Positions 11,061 through 23,600 of a stretch of DNA of 64,000 nt are shown in pieces. Source of the stretch: Linnemannia schmuckeri (Eukaryota > Mortierellomycota > Mortierellomycetes > Mortierellales > Mortierellaceae); contig JANATG010000009.1 in assembly GCA_029449235.1 (NCBI GenBank), positions 2,046,001 through 2,110,000 of the forward strand, read 5' to 3'. The notes below the pieces were generated by a model. That model had not been told where the DNA came from. It did not search any database and saw only the letters and a program-made list of their open reading frames with translations. Within the stretch, counting starts at the first letter, position 1. Each line of letters starts with the position of its first letter. A program made the position numbers and the translations under genes.

Positions 11061-14000
11061 TCCATCCTCATCCTCCAAATGCCCCTCCCTCACATTCTGA
11101 CCCCTTTTTGCAATCACTCTCTGTCTCTGTTTTCTCCCTTTAACGTTGCAAAAAAGATTGCATGTGGACTCATCGAGAGGCGTCACCTTTTTTCGTTTGT
11201 ATTTGTCTGCATATTTCCAAGGAGTCGTGTCTCGTTTCACAAACAGGGGGCACGATAACAAAAGGACATCAAGGAACAAGGACAAAGAAAAACAAGGAAG
11301 AAGAAAGGGGTAGAAGGAGGCAACACTCACTCACTGTTATTAATGCGGCTGTTTTTTAAGCCAAACATCCGTACCCAGGGTGGCAGTAATCGTGGAGATA
11401 GTCACCAACAGACAGGGGAGGACAGAGCAACGACTCTCCTGGTGACAACGGCAAATGGCCACACACTATTCCTCCTTTCGCAACCCCCTCTTACTACGGT
11501 GCGCTCAAAACTCCAAAAGGCTGTGGATACGACCCTTATTTTCCCTTATGCTGTCCTTAGTCATAATAACCAACAGCGGTTATCATCATCGTGGCTGTAG
11601 GTAGTGCACACATAGTAAGACCAATTATACCCATACCATGGTACCTTGAACGTTCCTTCCCTTCTTCTTCTTGTTCTTCCCCCATTGTTCAATCCGCGAC
11701 CATGCAGACTGCAGATACATACATTCAATTCCACTTTCGTCTCTCTTTATTTTATTCGTTTCGCTCTATTTTTGAACACCCATATGTTCGCCTCCTTTTC
11801 TCTCTTTGACTCCTGCTGGGTGCTCAGCAAAGGCAAATAATAAAAAAGCTGTCAGGGCATCCATGCAGGCAACAGCAAAACAAGCAGAGCAAGCGAGCTA
11901 GGCTCTTTTTTTTAAACATGAACATGAACAATGACCAACAATCTCCAAATGGCGCCACCCTTCCTCCAAGTCAAGTCGATGCTCAACACACCTCTGGCGT
12001 AGAACTTGCCATCTTCTTGCTCAATTCCCTTTTTACCCAATTATCCTATTAAAAAACATCGCTGTGGAAAAAAAAAAGGAAGGGCTCACTCAATTTCTTT
12101 ATCAAAAAAAAAAAAAAAAAAAAAAAAAACTTAGTTTGTCAACAACAATTATCCTGGTTCCCTTGCTTCCTCCTTAGCTGCTTGGTCATTGTACCTTCGT
12201 GACATATGTAGGCTAGTAGCATCCATAACGCTTTTATCACAGATGCTAGTTTGATTTCAAGGAAACAGCGCCGTCCCTTTGAACCCTTTTGACAACCCAG
12301 TGACAACTCCTTCCCTCGGTTCGTTTCTTACCCGAACAAAAACATTGTTGCCTTGTGCTCGCTTTAATTTAATTGCAACGGAACATAAAAGACGATCAAT
12401 GCACACGCACTCATATCCTTCTTATTTCGGGCTCTTTGATAACCCCCTTCTCCTCTTTCAGCCAGGTTTACAATAGCTGCAACTGAACAATTCTACTTTA
12501 CTTCTCTCTCCCCCCCCCCCTCTCTCTCACACTCTCGCTCTCTCTACTGTGCTTGCCCCTTTTCTTCGTCTTTGGAGCTGAAAAAACGTTACTGTGTCGA
12601 GTAGACATTCATTGCGTCTATTTCTCTTCTCCTTCCTCTTTGTCCATATGGTTTCATAAGTGCTTTTTGCCATTGTGATTGAAAGCGATCTTGGAGATGA
12701 GGTTGGATAGGAGAATGCAATCTCTATCTTCCACTCGCAAGAAATAAAATCCTTTCCAACAACCCCGCCACTACCTCTTAGCACCGCCAATTTAGAGACC
12801 TCTCTCTTACCCTGCTTTGATTTCCTTAGCGCCGCCAATTATTCTGGGCTTCGTATCCCATTACAAATAACGCCCAACACGCAATAATAGTCCGGTAGTG
12901 TTAGTTACCTTTTTGCATCCCCTACTTTACTAACCCTGGCTCTCAAATTCCTCTCTGTTTAGCACCAATAATTCTAATTCCATATCGACGAACAAACAAG
13001 TTGTCAGCCAAGGCACACACAAAAAAAACGATGGCGGATAAGTGGATTGTTGTTTGGGGCTCAAAAGATTGAACGACACAGGCAATTAACCTAAATTTGA
13101 ATGTGCTCATAAAAAAGGCGGCACGGGTTCCATTCTTACTGCCACCTATGTTGTTGCTGCTGTTTGTTGCTTTTTTTTTTCTTTTTGCTCATCCTCCAAC
13201 GCTGTTGTTTTCGATCGTATATTGTTGTTGTGTAGCTGTTGCTGTTTGCTTTGCTTTTGATGCGGGTTCTGTTGCTGAAGGGAAAATGTAATTAAGTCAA
13301 AAAAAAAAAGCTATGGGCTAGGCGATGATCATAGATTGATGAACAACGGGACTAGTGAGGTTAATATTGATGGACCTAACGGCATCCCTTGATCTCCCTT
13401 GATCTTCCTTCGCCCCTCTCCTCTCCTCTCCTCTCTTTTGTCCCTCCTTCCCTCCTTTCCCTATCCTTGTCCCTGTACCTCATTCATTAATTGAACTAAA
13501 TGATACAGCATCATGAGTACACACCGATTGTTTTGGTTTGGCTTTGTCCTGATTCCTTGTTTCCCTTTTGCCGCTTTTTTTTTCAGGGGTATCAAAAACA
13601 GATGGGCGTTTTTTTATTTCTGATCGTTTCACATCAGTAAAATTTTCACAGTACACGTGACAGGTACAGACTATAATCGTAAACCTTTCAACTGACAACG
13701 ACAACAACAATGACAACGTGGGCAGACAGACAGACAGACAGAGTGGGCAAACAGACAGACAAACAGATAAGCAGCAATTCTTGAAACGAGTTCGCCATGA
13801 CCTCCCACTTCTCGCCACGAAACCATGCGAGCCTTAGCAAGGCATCTATGCTTCTAAATAATCGAGCACCACCTTCACTTTCGCCATCAAAACCTGTATT
13901 TCCTGTCCTCCGCGCTCTATGATCCTGCACAGCGGTGTAGAGACACAGTAGCAGTAATTAAGATCATCGCTCATATTTCAAGTGATTTTTTTTTCCTCTA

Positions 14001-15356
14001 ATGCTCCCTTACTTGCCATCTATTGTAAATTGCAAACTCGATCACCTCTCGAAGATAAAAAAGATATATTACAAAAAGAGGGACCGTCAACGTTGGATGC
14101 TAAAAGGTGTCATGATCGTCGATCAGAATAGAAAAGGAGGACGAAAGGGGGCAGTATATGAGAAAATCCCGTGTATTGCATTTTCGACGAACGTCGTCAG
14201 TGCTCACAATTTGTAGATGTGATTTGTTGACAAAACTGACGTATGTTCTCAAGAGCCACCAGACAAAACGCGTCAACTATGGTAGCGTCGAGGAAACCCT
14301 ATCTTGGTGCACCCCGCTTGAACCAAAACTCGGAGATATTTATCATCACCATGACACTGAAGATATGAGAACCCAGGATATTGAGAAATCATCGGAGAAA
14401 GAGAAGGAGAGGAAGAGAAAGGGAAGATGAAGCTTGGATGTTCCAAGGAGAAATTATGTCTTTTTTTTTTGAGTAACTTGCACCAAAGTCCTAAACTCTT
14501 CCTTTCTTCCTCCTTGTGTAGCGTACCTTCCCTTTCTAGACATTTTCGGAGCAGGAAAAGCAACGTTTTTGTTGTTAATGCTATGGTAATGCGAACATGT
14601 ATGCGCGTTGGCTCCATTGGTGCGTTGGTAATGATAGTATGTACAGTACATGTATACTGCTGTTCATACCAACAAGACCTAGGCTAAGAGCCTCGAAAAA
14701 AATGTCTGAGAAGCTTCTTTGTCTGCAGACGCACCAGGACAACCGATGTCTCTTGTTTCTTGTTTCCAAAGCACAACAGCAACAGGAACAACACCCAGAG
14801 ACGAAGCGACACCAATGATGAACCTCATAAAAAGAGAGACACCAGATTGAGCGAGAAATAAAAGAAACATACAAAAACAAACAAAAAAGTGATGTGAGAC
14901 GAGACTGAGGCAAACGGGTCCATGTCTTGTATCTTGGCTACGTTTTCATTCTGCTTATGGATTAGTTTGGACAAAGAAACTTTTACCGGGATTCTATCAG
15001 TTACAGAGGGGAAGAGAGGTTGTATGAAAAGAAGGATGATGGTGTTCTGCGCCTCAAGTCTCGCAGGTACCAGGTTTAGGAATAAGTTAATTGAAGAAGA
15101 AGAAAGGGTGTTTCTCGGGCTTGAATCCTACAAACAAAACAGAGGGAGGGATTTGCAGCACTCTTTTCGCCAATGGTCTAATGGTGGTGTCTCGTTTTGG
15201 GTTGTGGTTATCCTTATTTTTTTGCTGGTCCGACAAGTAGAAGACAGATAACTGACAGTTAGAGACCGCACACAAAGGAAGAATAAGCCGACCTTGCACT
15301 TGCAGCCAGGACCCTCTTTTAGGCTAAACGAAAACGAAAAGAAAGAGCTGGAGCTG

Positions 15357-15395
<39 letters not shown>

Positions 15396-17046
15396 ATCAG
15401 ACCATGCCCCGGTGCTTCCATTTTTTCCTTCTCCTTCCCTCCTCACGTTCTCCATGCTCGTCCCTATCCTTTCCTTCGCTTCATCTTTTTTTCGTTTTTG
15501 TTCTCTGAGAAAAACCATGTTGCGTCATATGATGTTTCTGGTTCCTGAAGAAGATAAACAAACGAACCAGTAGAAATGCACACAGAGATCCCACATTACC
15601 CAGGAGGATAGCCTTTGCACCTTCCTTTGGACTGTATTGAAGGAAGTTGGTCAGCATCAGAGAAACCTGGCGTCGCTATCGATGGCGTTGTTTGTGTTGC
15701 CCCTCCTCATTGCCTCTTTGAAATCTCACCTCTCCTTGTTTTTGCCCGCACACACACACACTCATACTCACACACGCTCATAGACATACAGAAAGAAACG
15801 AATGAGCCAGCTATCATTGGCCACGCATACCCTCCTTTCCTTTCCGTTGCCCTTGAGTAGAGTCACATTCGACTTTTTTTTTTCTGGCAGTTCTCCGACT
15901 CTACGTGTCGATTGCTTGCAATGCCCATTACAGGCAATCCTCCCCTTCCCTTCCCTGCATCTTCCATTGACGGATAGCAGATCGTAGTTTGCACAAAGTT
16001 AGAAATTTAGAAGCCTCTCTTCTATTCTTCCAACCTGCAATAAACTCTAATAAAAAAAAAGGATCCTCGAGACACGTTCGTTCATCAACATTGAGGTTCT
16101 ACTGGTTATACATCCCTGTGCTTTACAAGTACCTTGCAAAGTGCCTCTGTCCCTTCAGATAAAAATAAGAATGAGGTTGTCTTGGTGATGGAAGGTAAAA
16201 CCTGCTGAGAGACACATTGAAAAACATCCCTCACAAAGTAATAAAAAAAAATGAAAAACACTTCCTTCAACAACACTTCGCACGGATGGGAAACGTAGTC
16301 GGAATAGGAGCACTTAATGTTCTATTGCTCCATCTTGGCGCTTACTTTCACCTTTGGGATCGGTGATAAAGGTGGTAGTGGTAGTAGTGGTGGTGCAGAC
16401 ATTAAAGCACTTGAGGCTGCAGTTGCAGAGTTACGTTTTTTTTTTCACATTTCCCGCTCTGTCTTATTGCTGACTACTCTCGACAAAACCTTCTTTTTAT
16501 TTATTCGCCGTAGAATATCTCCCCTTCTCCGAGGTTGTTGATAATGTAGTATCTGGGTGAGTAAATAGATAATGGAGATGAAGACGAGAAAACAGTCAGA
16601 AATAGACATGCAACCGAATCTTGTTGCAGTTCTAGACCCTATCCTTCTAATCTTTGCACTGCTACGTCTACTGTCTACGCTCACGTTTTTTCGTAGCTTG
16701 GATTATTCTTTCTTTCTTTTACTACACACACGGTACATTAGCATAGACATAAGCATAGAATCATGCATTATGACGAGCGAGCAGGAGCGGCTTAGAATTG
16801 CACGCCATCAAACTTTGCTGTGTAATGCAACCTTCCCTCGTCCATTTTATCGATCAGCGCTGCATAAACGCCCCGAGATACGATGGTTATTTAGAAAAGG
16901 CGTGTGACAAAGAAATATGCCGCTACGTATACTTGGCTGCCGGAGTTTCTTCATCTTTAGGCGCTAAAGAATAGATGTTATGCAAGCAGATTGATTTGTA
17001 GGAATAGTAAGAGATAGAGCGGGGAAGGGTTAGGGCCCCGTCGTTT

Positions 17047-17612
17047 GTTCAATTACGAAAAACTTCTTATTTGTGTAGCCCTTGATAGAATTCGTAAATG
17101 AAAGAAGACGGGAAGGATTGGGGTCGTCGTTTGTTCAATTACGAAAATTTTCATTCGTGCAATCCTTGGAAGAATACGTAAACGTAAGAAAAGGTAAACG
17201 GAAGAGGGGACGGGCCGTTTGTGCAGTTATGGTCCATCACACGTTCAATTACAAGAATCCCCGTCTTTTGCGCTCCAATGGACAACGAGGCGTTCTTTTG
17301 TGGTATTGGTCCAACGCACGTTCAATTACGAAAGAAGGATTTTTTTTCTTTCGCATAATGATGATGACAAGCGCTGTGTGGAGTTGCGCACGTTCAATTG
17401 GGAAAAATTATTTTCTCTTGAACAGAAAGTTCCGAGGAGATTGTCAGAGGTAGCTTTGGTCAGTTATAAAACAAAACAAAAGAAAACTTGCGCTAAATGA
17501 CGACGATCACTTCTGTGTGGATCGTCCCCAGTGCAACGTATGTTCAATTACGGAAAAAAAAAATATCTTTGTTTAAAGATTGGTGCAAAGAGGTCCCACG
17601 TTCAAATACAGA
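17047..17612. repeat. Degenerate minisatellite with GTTCAATTACGAAA core
   Basis: The core GTTCAATTACG or a close variant starts at 17047, 17133, 17243, 17320, 17392, 17542 and 17600, with a weaker one near 17460. Spacing is 58-110 bp. Several copies are preceded by GGTCC(A)nCRCAC, so the conserved part of the unit is about 25 bp: a GGTCCAACGCAC-like half followed by GTTCAATTACGAAA. The spacer between cores is not conserved. Confidence 0.7.
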
Positions 17613-20600
17613 AAAATATTTGCTAATGACAACATGAATGGGTGCTCTGCAGGCTGGCTAACAGGTCCAAAAAGAATTAAAAAAACGACTAGCCCGTATG
17701 AAGGAACGGAGAAATGGAAAAAGGAAGTAGTGGTAAACGTGGCCAATGATAAACAACACGTAAACCAAGATGTCCACGAATTGAGTTATAACCAGCTCTT
17801 TCTCTTTGTGCAAGCGTCATCCTTTCCATTCATTTAGAAAAACAAAAAGAAAGAAAGAAAAAAAACGAACACCCAATCAAGATGCCGTCTTGTCACGCCT
17901 CCCTATTTTTCCACAAAGAAAATCTTTGGGAAGCCTCTATTCAACTCGCTCTCCTTCCCTCCTTAAAGATTCGGAGTGTGTGCTTTAGAAAAGATAAACA
18001 AAAAAAACAACAGGAAAACGAGGGTGCTCGGTTGTGTACGAAGAAGAAGTACTAGTTGGCTGGTGATGTCGATGACGGAATCTGGGCAGAATGAACGCAG
18101 AGAAAGGGAATCACAATGCGAAAAAGGGGAGGGAAGGGAGAATGACTTCTTATTCGACAGCGAAAAAATATCAACAAAGAGAAAGAGAGAGTAAAGAAGA
18201 TCCTCGAATGACGATGGATGGATGATGATGGTGATGATCGATGTCAACAATGAGGAATAGGGGATTCGCCTTTTTTTGAATCTGTCACTTTGATGGAAAT
18301 ATCTGGATTGGACTTGGATACACACACGCACACACACATATATATGCACATACATGCACATACATGCAGACACGTTGATCGCTGCTCTAGGCTTATGGAA
18401 ATGCAGGCATATTGATTTGCACTAGAGAATTGAGGGAAGAATGAAATGTTGCTCATTCATGAAGATGAAACTGTCACGGCCACTTGGATGGTACTCCCAG
18501 CACTCCCTATCTACATCTCTTCAACTCTGAATACCCAGTTTAATGGGGCTGTAACTATTCCAAAGAACTGCACGTTTTGCTGAGTCAACAACTTGTAAAA
18601 GTCCATATGAGCTACAACACCCATTGTCCTCAATTGACTAAGGCTGTTCACAGACCATCATTGACGTCCAATCTCTCTCTTTTCTCCTCTCTTTCTTCTT
18701 TCTCTCCTCTCCCTCCACCTCTCCTCCGCTTTTCTCTTCGCGCGAAAGTCGGAAAGTTTTTTTTTTTGTTGACGAAAGGCAAGAGGGATATTGTTGAGTA
18801 ACACTGGAAAGCGCGATTGCTTCGGCTTCGATGTTCGGTACCCACAATTATAAACACCTTCGAAACAAAAAAGGGCAAAAGGGGAGAACACCAGAAACCA
18901 AAGCCCGCACACAGCGTCAATCTTTTCACCTCGTGTTTTCCTATCGTACTTTCTATGTTTCCTTTCTATTTTCCTTCAGTTAACCGTTCCCTTGCCTCGC
19001 TGCAGAGGGGTATATACTCACTGTCATCTCATATGTGCCCTTCGCCCCCAAAAAAAAGAGAAAACGTGGAAGTCTAAACGGCAACCAGAAAAGGTGGATA
19101 ATGATGTGAATGGGCGATAGGAAGATGAAGGTGAAAGAAGTACTCTTCTACTTGTACTGAACAACAGAAGCATTGACCACCCTTTTCTCATCTGTAGCTA
19201 ACGGAGATGTAGATTAAATATTTTTCGCATCAAGGGATCAAGGTTACTTACGTTTACCACTACACCCAAGGCAAGCCAAAGGGAAAAAAGGTTGATAGTT
19301 TCTGGCCAAACATCGTCCTTCCTTTCCCTCTTTCGCTGTCCGGTGGTAGTCGTGTTTTTCAAAGCATTTTTCTAAAGTGGTCGTGATCAACTATGACAAC
19401 CCAAAAATAATAGGGTGAAAGTGGGGACAGGTTCTTCTATCCTCACTCGCTCCCTCAATTACAAACGAAAATCAATTGGTGACAACAGTTGCTTTCACTA
19501 CCAGCACGACTGACGCGGCAACTCCAAAACTTTGATACCACATCAGGGTCAGGGGTATTTGAGCAAGGAATGCGTAAGCGAACAGAGGTGGGATAGGGAT
19601 AGATGACGACTCTTTTTCCCTAAAAAGGTAAGAATGGAGCATAACCTACAAGCAGAATACGAACGCGCGCAATGGTGGGTCCCATGTTCGGTTAAGAAGT
19701 CTAGAACCTTGTTAAAAAGTGAAGAGATTATGTTTATCCATTTCACAAGCAAGCGTATGTATATGAATGCCTTGAGTAATGTAATCCATTACTCCCTCTG
19801 TGCCTGGTTGCTTGGTTCCTCCAATAAGGATGATCATGGATCGCCTGAACGGGTTTCTCAGCGTACATCATTTCTTTTACTTCCATTTCGTTTAGTGTTT
19901 GAACATAAGAGAGCAAAAGGACAAAAAAAGTGCGTCCTCTCGAATGAAATACGATTTGTGGGGTACTACCCTGCGTCTCTGTGAACCCGTCACCACGGTA
20001 TTCCGTTTCACTTCATTTTTTTGAGTACTGGAGGAATCAGAGGGTGTGGTGGTGGTACGTTTCGTTCCCGCGGTTTGTCCATTATTTTTTGTTTGCTACG
20101 ACTAATGGAACATCCATTTGAGTGTTTCCAACGAACACTAACGTAAAAACGCAGTTTTTGTCCCTCAAACTTCCAGTGGATGTATGAGCACAATTTTGCA
20201 TGCTCTCTGTTATTCCGTTATTCGCCTTATCAGAAAGAGTAGAACAATGAGAAGAAAGGCAGGCATGATCACTTCGTTGTCTGGTTGGATATATATGTAA
20301 ATAAATAGTTGTATCTGAACCCTAGGTAACAAAAAATGCATGGAATGAACATGATAGCTGTTAAAAACGAAAGAGAATCCAGGGACAATTAACAGGAGGA
20401 AGAAAAAAACGAGATATGATAACCTCGGGTAAACTGTTGGAAGTATACACTTCGGAAAAAAAACAAAGTGAGAAGGAAGGAGAGCGATGTTTGCCTTCTT
20501 AGTGGTACTCGACGACCAGAAGAAAAAAGAGAATCATTGTCCTTCCTTCAACACCTTCACTCATTAACAACACATATAAAAGGACCTGGACACAAACGCA

Positions 20601-23600
20601 GGGTTACGCTGGAGTGAGCGGAAGGAACAATGATAATAAAGGTACGCGTCTCGCTTTCACTGCATGAAAGTAATAGTGCCAATGATACCAGCTAGTACTT
20701 TCAATGAATCCTCTAATCGTTGCCATCCAGGTTGCCATCCAGGTTCGACTCAAAGGGGCCAGAACGCAGAAGCCAGGGTTCTTTCATAGCTGCCGTAAGC
20801 AGAAGAATGTATACCGCTGAGAGAGCGAGAAAACGGCGCTAAGAGAGTGATATGAATAGCTTTGTTCCTGTGAAGGTGAATTCTCGAGGTCCGACTGAGC
20901 TAAATGGGGTGTAAGATACAGTGGTACGTACTTCTGACCCCATTTTTAATTCTCTATCTAATGAGCGCGATGAATGTGGATTTGTGCGAACTAAAGGAGT
21001 ATGTACTTCTACTCTCCCCACACTCTTTGTTTTTTTGTCACCTTCAACCTTCTTCTAGCTCATCGTTCAGGCAAAACGTCTCCAAACAAGGAAGGCAACC
21101 ATACTCAAACAAAAAGAGGGACCAAAAATAATCTTAGGAACTGATTATCCTCATTTCTGTCCCTGTCATCATCCCTTTTCCTTCATACAGCTCCTCACGA
21201 CACCCTTTCCATTCTCCTTGCCTCCCTCCTCACTTCCACCCTCCCCCTCACTCCCACCCTCTCCGGGTTGGTTGTAAAAATGCAACAACGCAACAAACAG
21301 CCCTCAGGTGTGAGGGTGTGTTGAAACTAATGTAAAACTCCTAAAGGACGGGTCAGCGAAAAAACGTGCTAAACTTTAATCGTCTTTCCTCCGGGACCAG
21401 CAAAAAACAAAGAACAGCAAGAACAGGTTCAAAAAGACATAGCTCAATGCTATGAACGAGGAAGAAACAAAAAGGGAAGACAAGGTGGGATATGCTCATT
21501 CTCCTTCTCTTTCAGGTCCAGTTCCGGAGTGGGACAACTTTTTTTTATTGTTTGTGAGTAAGGGGTTCATCCTAGGCTCATTGCGAAATCAAACAAACCC
21601 TACCGGCGCCAAATCGATGGGAGACTAGCGCGAGGAGAAGAGCACGGATGAGAGGGATAGCGAGAAGAGAGAAGGAACAAAGAAAGAGGGTTTTTGGTCG
21701 TGTGTTCTTTTTGATTTTTGCGCTTCTTGTTGTTCCAATCTCTTTTATTTTTCATTTCGCAAAAGCGGAAAAAAAATTAGAAAAAAAAAAAACGAAACGG
21801 CTCATGCACGTTTCGCGCATAGATGAAGGGAGGAAGGGGTCCCGCGAACACGAAAGAATGATGCCCCTCATAGTTTTCTGTAGTATCGTGTATGTGTAAG
21901 GTGAGCAGAGTGTAAATAAGAGCATTCCGTTCAACTGGACATACACGCAGAATTAAAAATAAACAAGCGCAAAAAAGCCCTTTGCACCCATGTTTTCTAG
22001 GGAGGGAAAGAGGAGGGGGAAGGGGTTACAATGTCTGTTGTATGTATGCATCTGAATTGTGTGTTGTTCATACCTGGATCGTCGGAGAGAGTAAGAGCGC
22101 AGAGTAGAGTAAGAGAGCCGTGGGTTAAAGGGGGTACAGAGGGTGTACCCTTTGAGGTGTATGTTTACAGTTGGGAGAGGAGAAAGATAATAAAAGTAAT
22201 GTCTCCCTTCGTCACCGTCATCATCATCATCGTTTCCAACCTTCTTTGCACGGATGGCCCGTGGTGAGTGGGTACATCTTCTCTCTCTTGTCGTTATCGA
22301 AGAAGTGTAAACACTGAGTGAAGAAGAGGGGGTATCCTTTTTTTCTGCTGGGCTCACGAATTTGTTGTCTCGTTGTCTTGGATAGGGGTTGTGTTGTTGT
22401 TATGGTGGTAAGGACGCAGATAAAAAAAAAAAAGAGTGAGTGTCTCAGTCGAGCAGCCAGTTGAGAACCGTTACGGCCACCCAGGACTTCTTTGGGTACT
22501 CCAATACCTTATAATTCCCTAACTGCATCTGTACTTTGTTCAATAAGAAAAAAGGAATAGAAAAAAACAGACCCGGTCCAGACCCTCTGTTATTGAATAT
22601 GGCTAATACCTATAATTGACAAGAGACGCAACTTTTTTTATTTGACAACGAAATGGCGACCGCTAATTGAACGTGTAAAGAAGAGAGTTTGAGACTGGAT
22701 GTGTTTCGAATAGAATGTAGCCTAAGGGGAGCCAGTACTTCATTTTTCCATTCTTCCTCTCACAGAAAAGTGCTTCCGCATAAATCCGCAACGGAGAAGA
22801 GATTTTGTATTCCTCAACATGGACCTTGGAAGAAAGGGGTTCTCGTTTCTGCAGTGAAAGCGGATCTCAAAGAAATCATCTCCATCTCTGACACGAGTGG
22901 AGTCGATTTGAATGAACGGACGACCTGGGTACCTCCCTAATTAACCAACGCATTCTCACACTCACACTATACTTACTCATAAACATTCATACAGTACGTT
23001 GTGTCCCTTGCTCAGCTCAACATCACTCAGTCACCAGTAGGACCATGGGTCCGTAAACAGACAAACATTGAAGAAACAAAAAAAGAGAGATCAGCGATGG
23101 TCTCTAACCATCATTTCGTTGTTTCTTCTACTTTATTTGTTCGGTGCAACATGGGGTTAGACACTGCGATATCACATTATCCTGCAATTCGGTGCCAAAC
23201 ATGCTCCGTTTCGAGTTCTCCAGACACTTCGGTAGAGACATAAAGGCTATTAGAGAGAAAAACTCAAGCATGCTTGCTATAACTTGCAATCAGCATCCAG
23301 TACCCAACATCAGGATCAGCGTTACCACCTCTTGGATGCCTGAGGTAGCTGGCTGCTGGAGCTTTAAATCAATAAAGGGAGAACGAAAATGAGGAGAGCT
23401 CATAACACGAAAGAACCTCGAGAAGAGCTACTTACCCTCTTCCATTTGCATCCTTCCCTGTAGCGTCGCTGTCCGCCCGTTGCTCACACTAATTCGTCCT
23501 ACTGGCAGGAAGACAAAGGCGAGGGAAGGTACATCTGTGCATCAATTTTCTGCCCTTTTTTTTTTCTCTCTCATTATTGAAAGATGCCGCCTCCAAAGCA

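Noticed and set aside
16317..16541. A frame with GDKGGSGSSGGADIKALEAAVAEL
   Set aside because: It looks like a short coding piece but is isolated, with no supporting exon, start context or 3' signal.
20720..20760. GGTTCGACTC resembling a tRNA T-loop
   Set aside because: It follows a 13-bp direct repeat (GTTGCCATCCAG twice) and no acceptor stem, D arm or anticodon arm can be folded around it.
18470..22510. ACGGCCAC...GGTACTCC words near 18476 and 22470 that recall 5S rRNA
   Set aside because: Only two short words match, in the wrong relation to the rest of a 5S gene. No complete 5S sequence is present.
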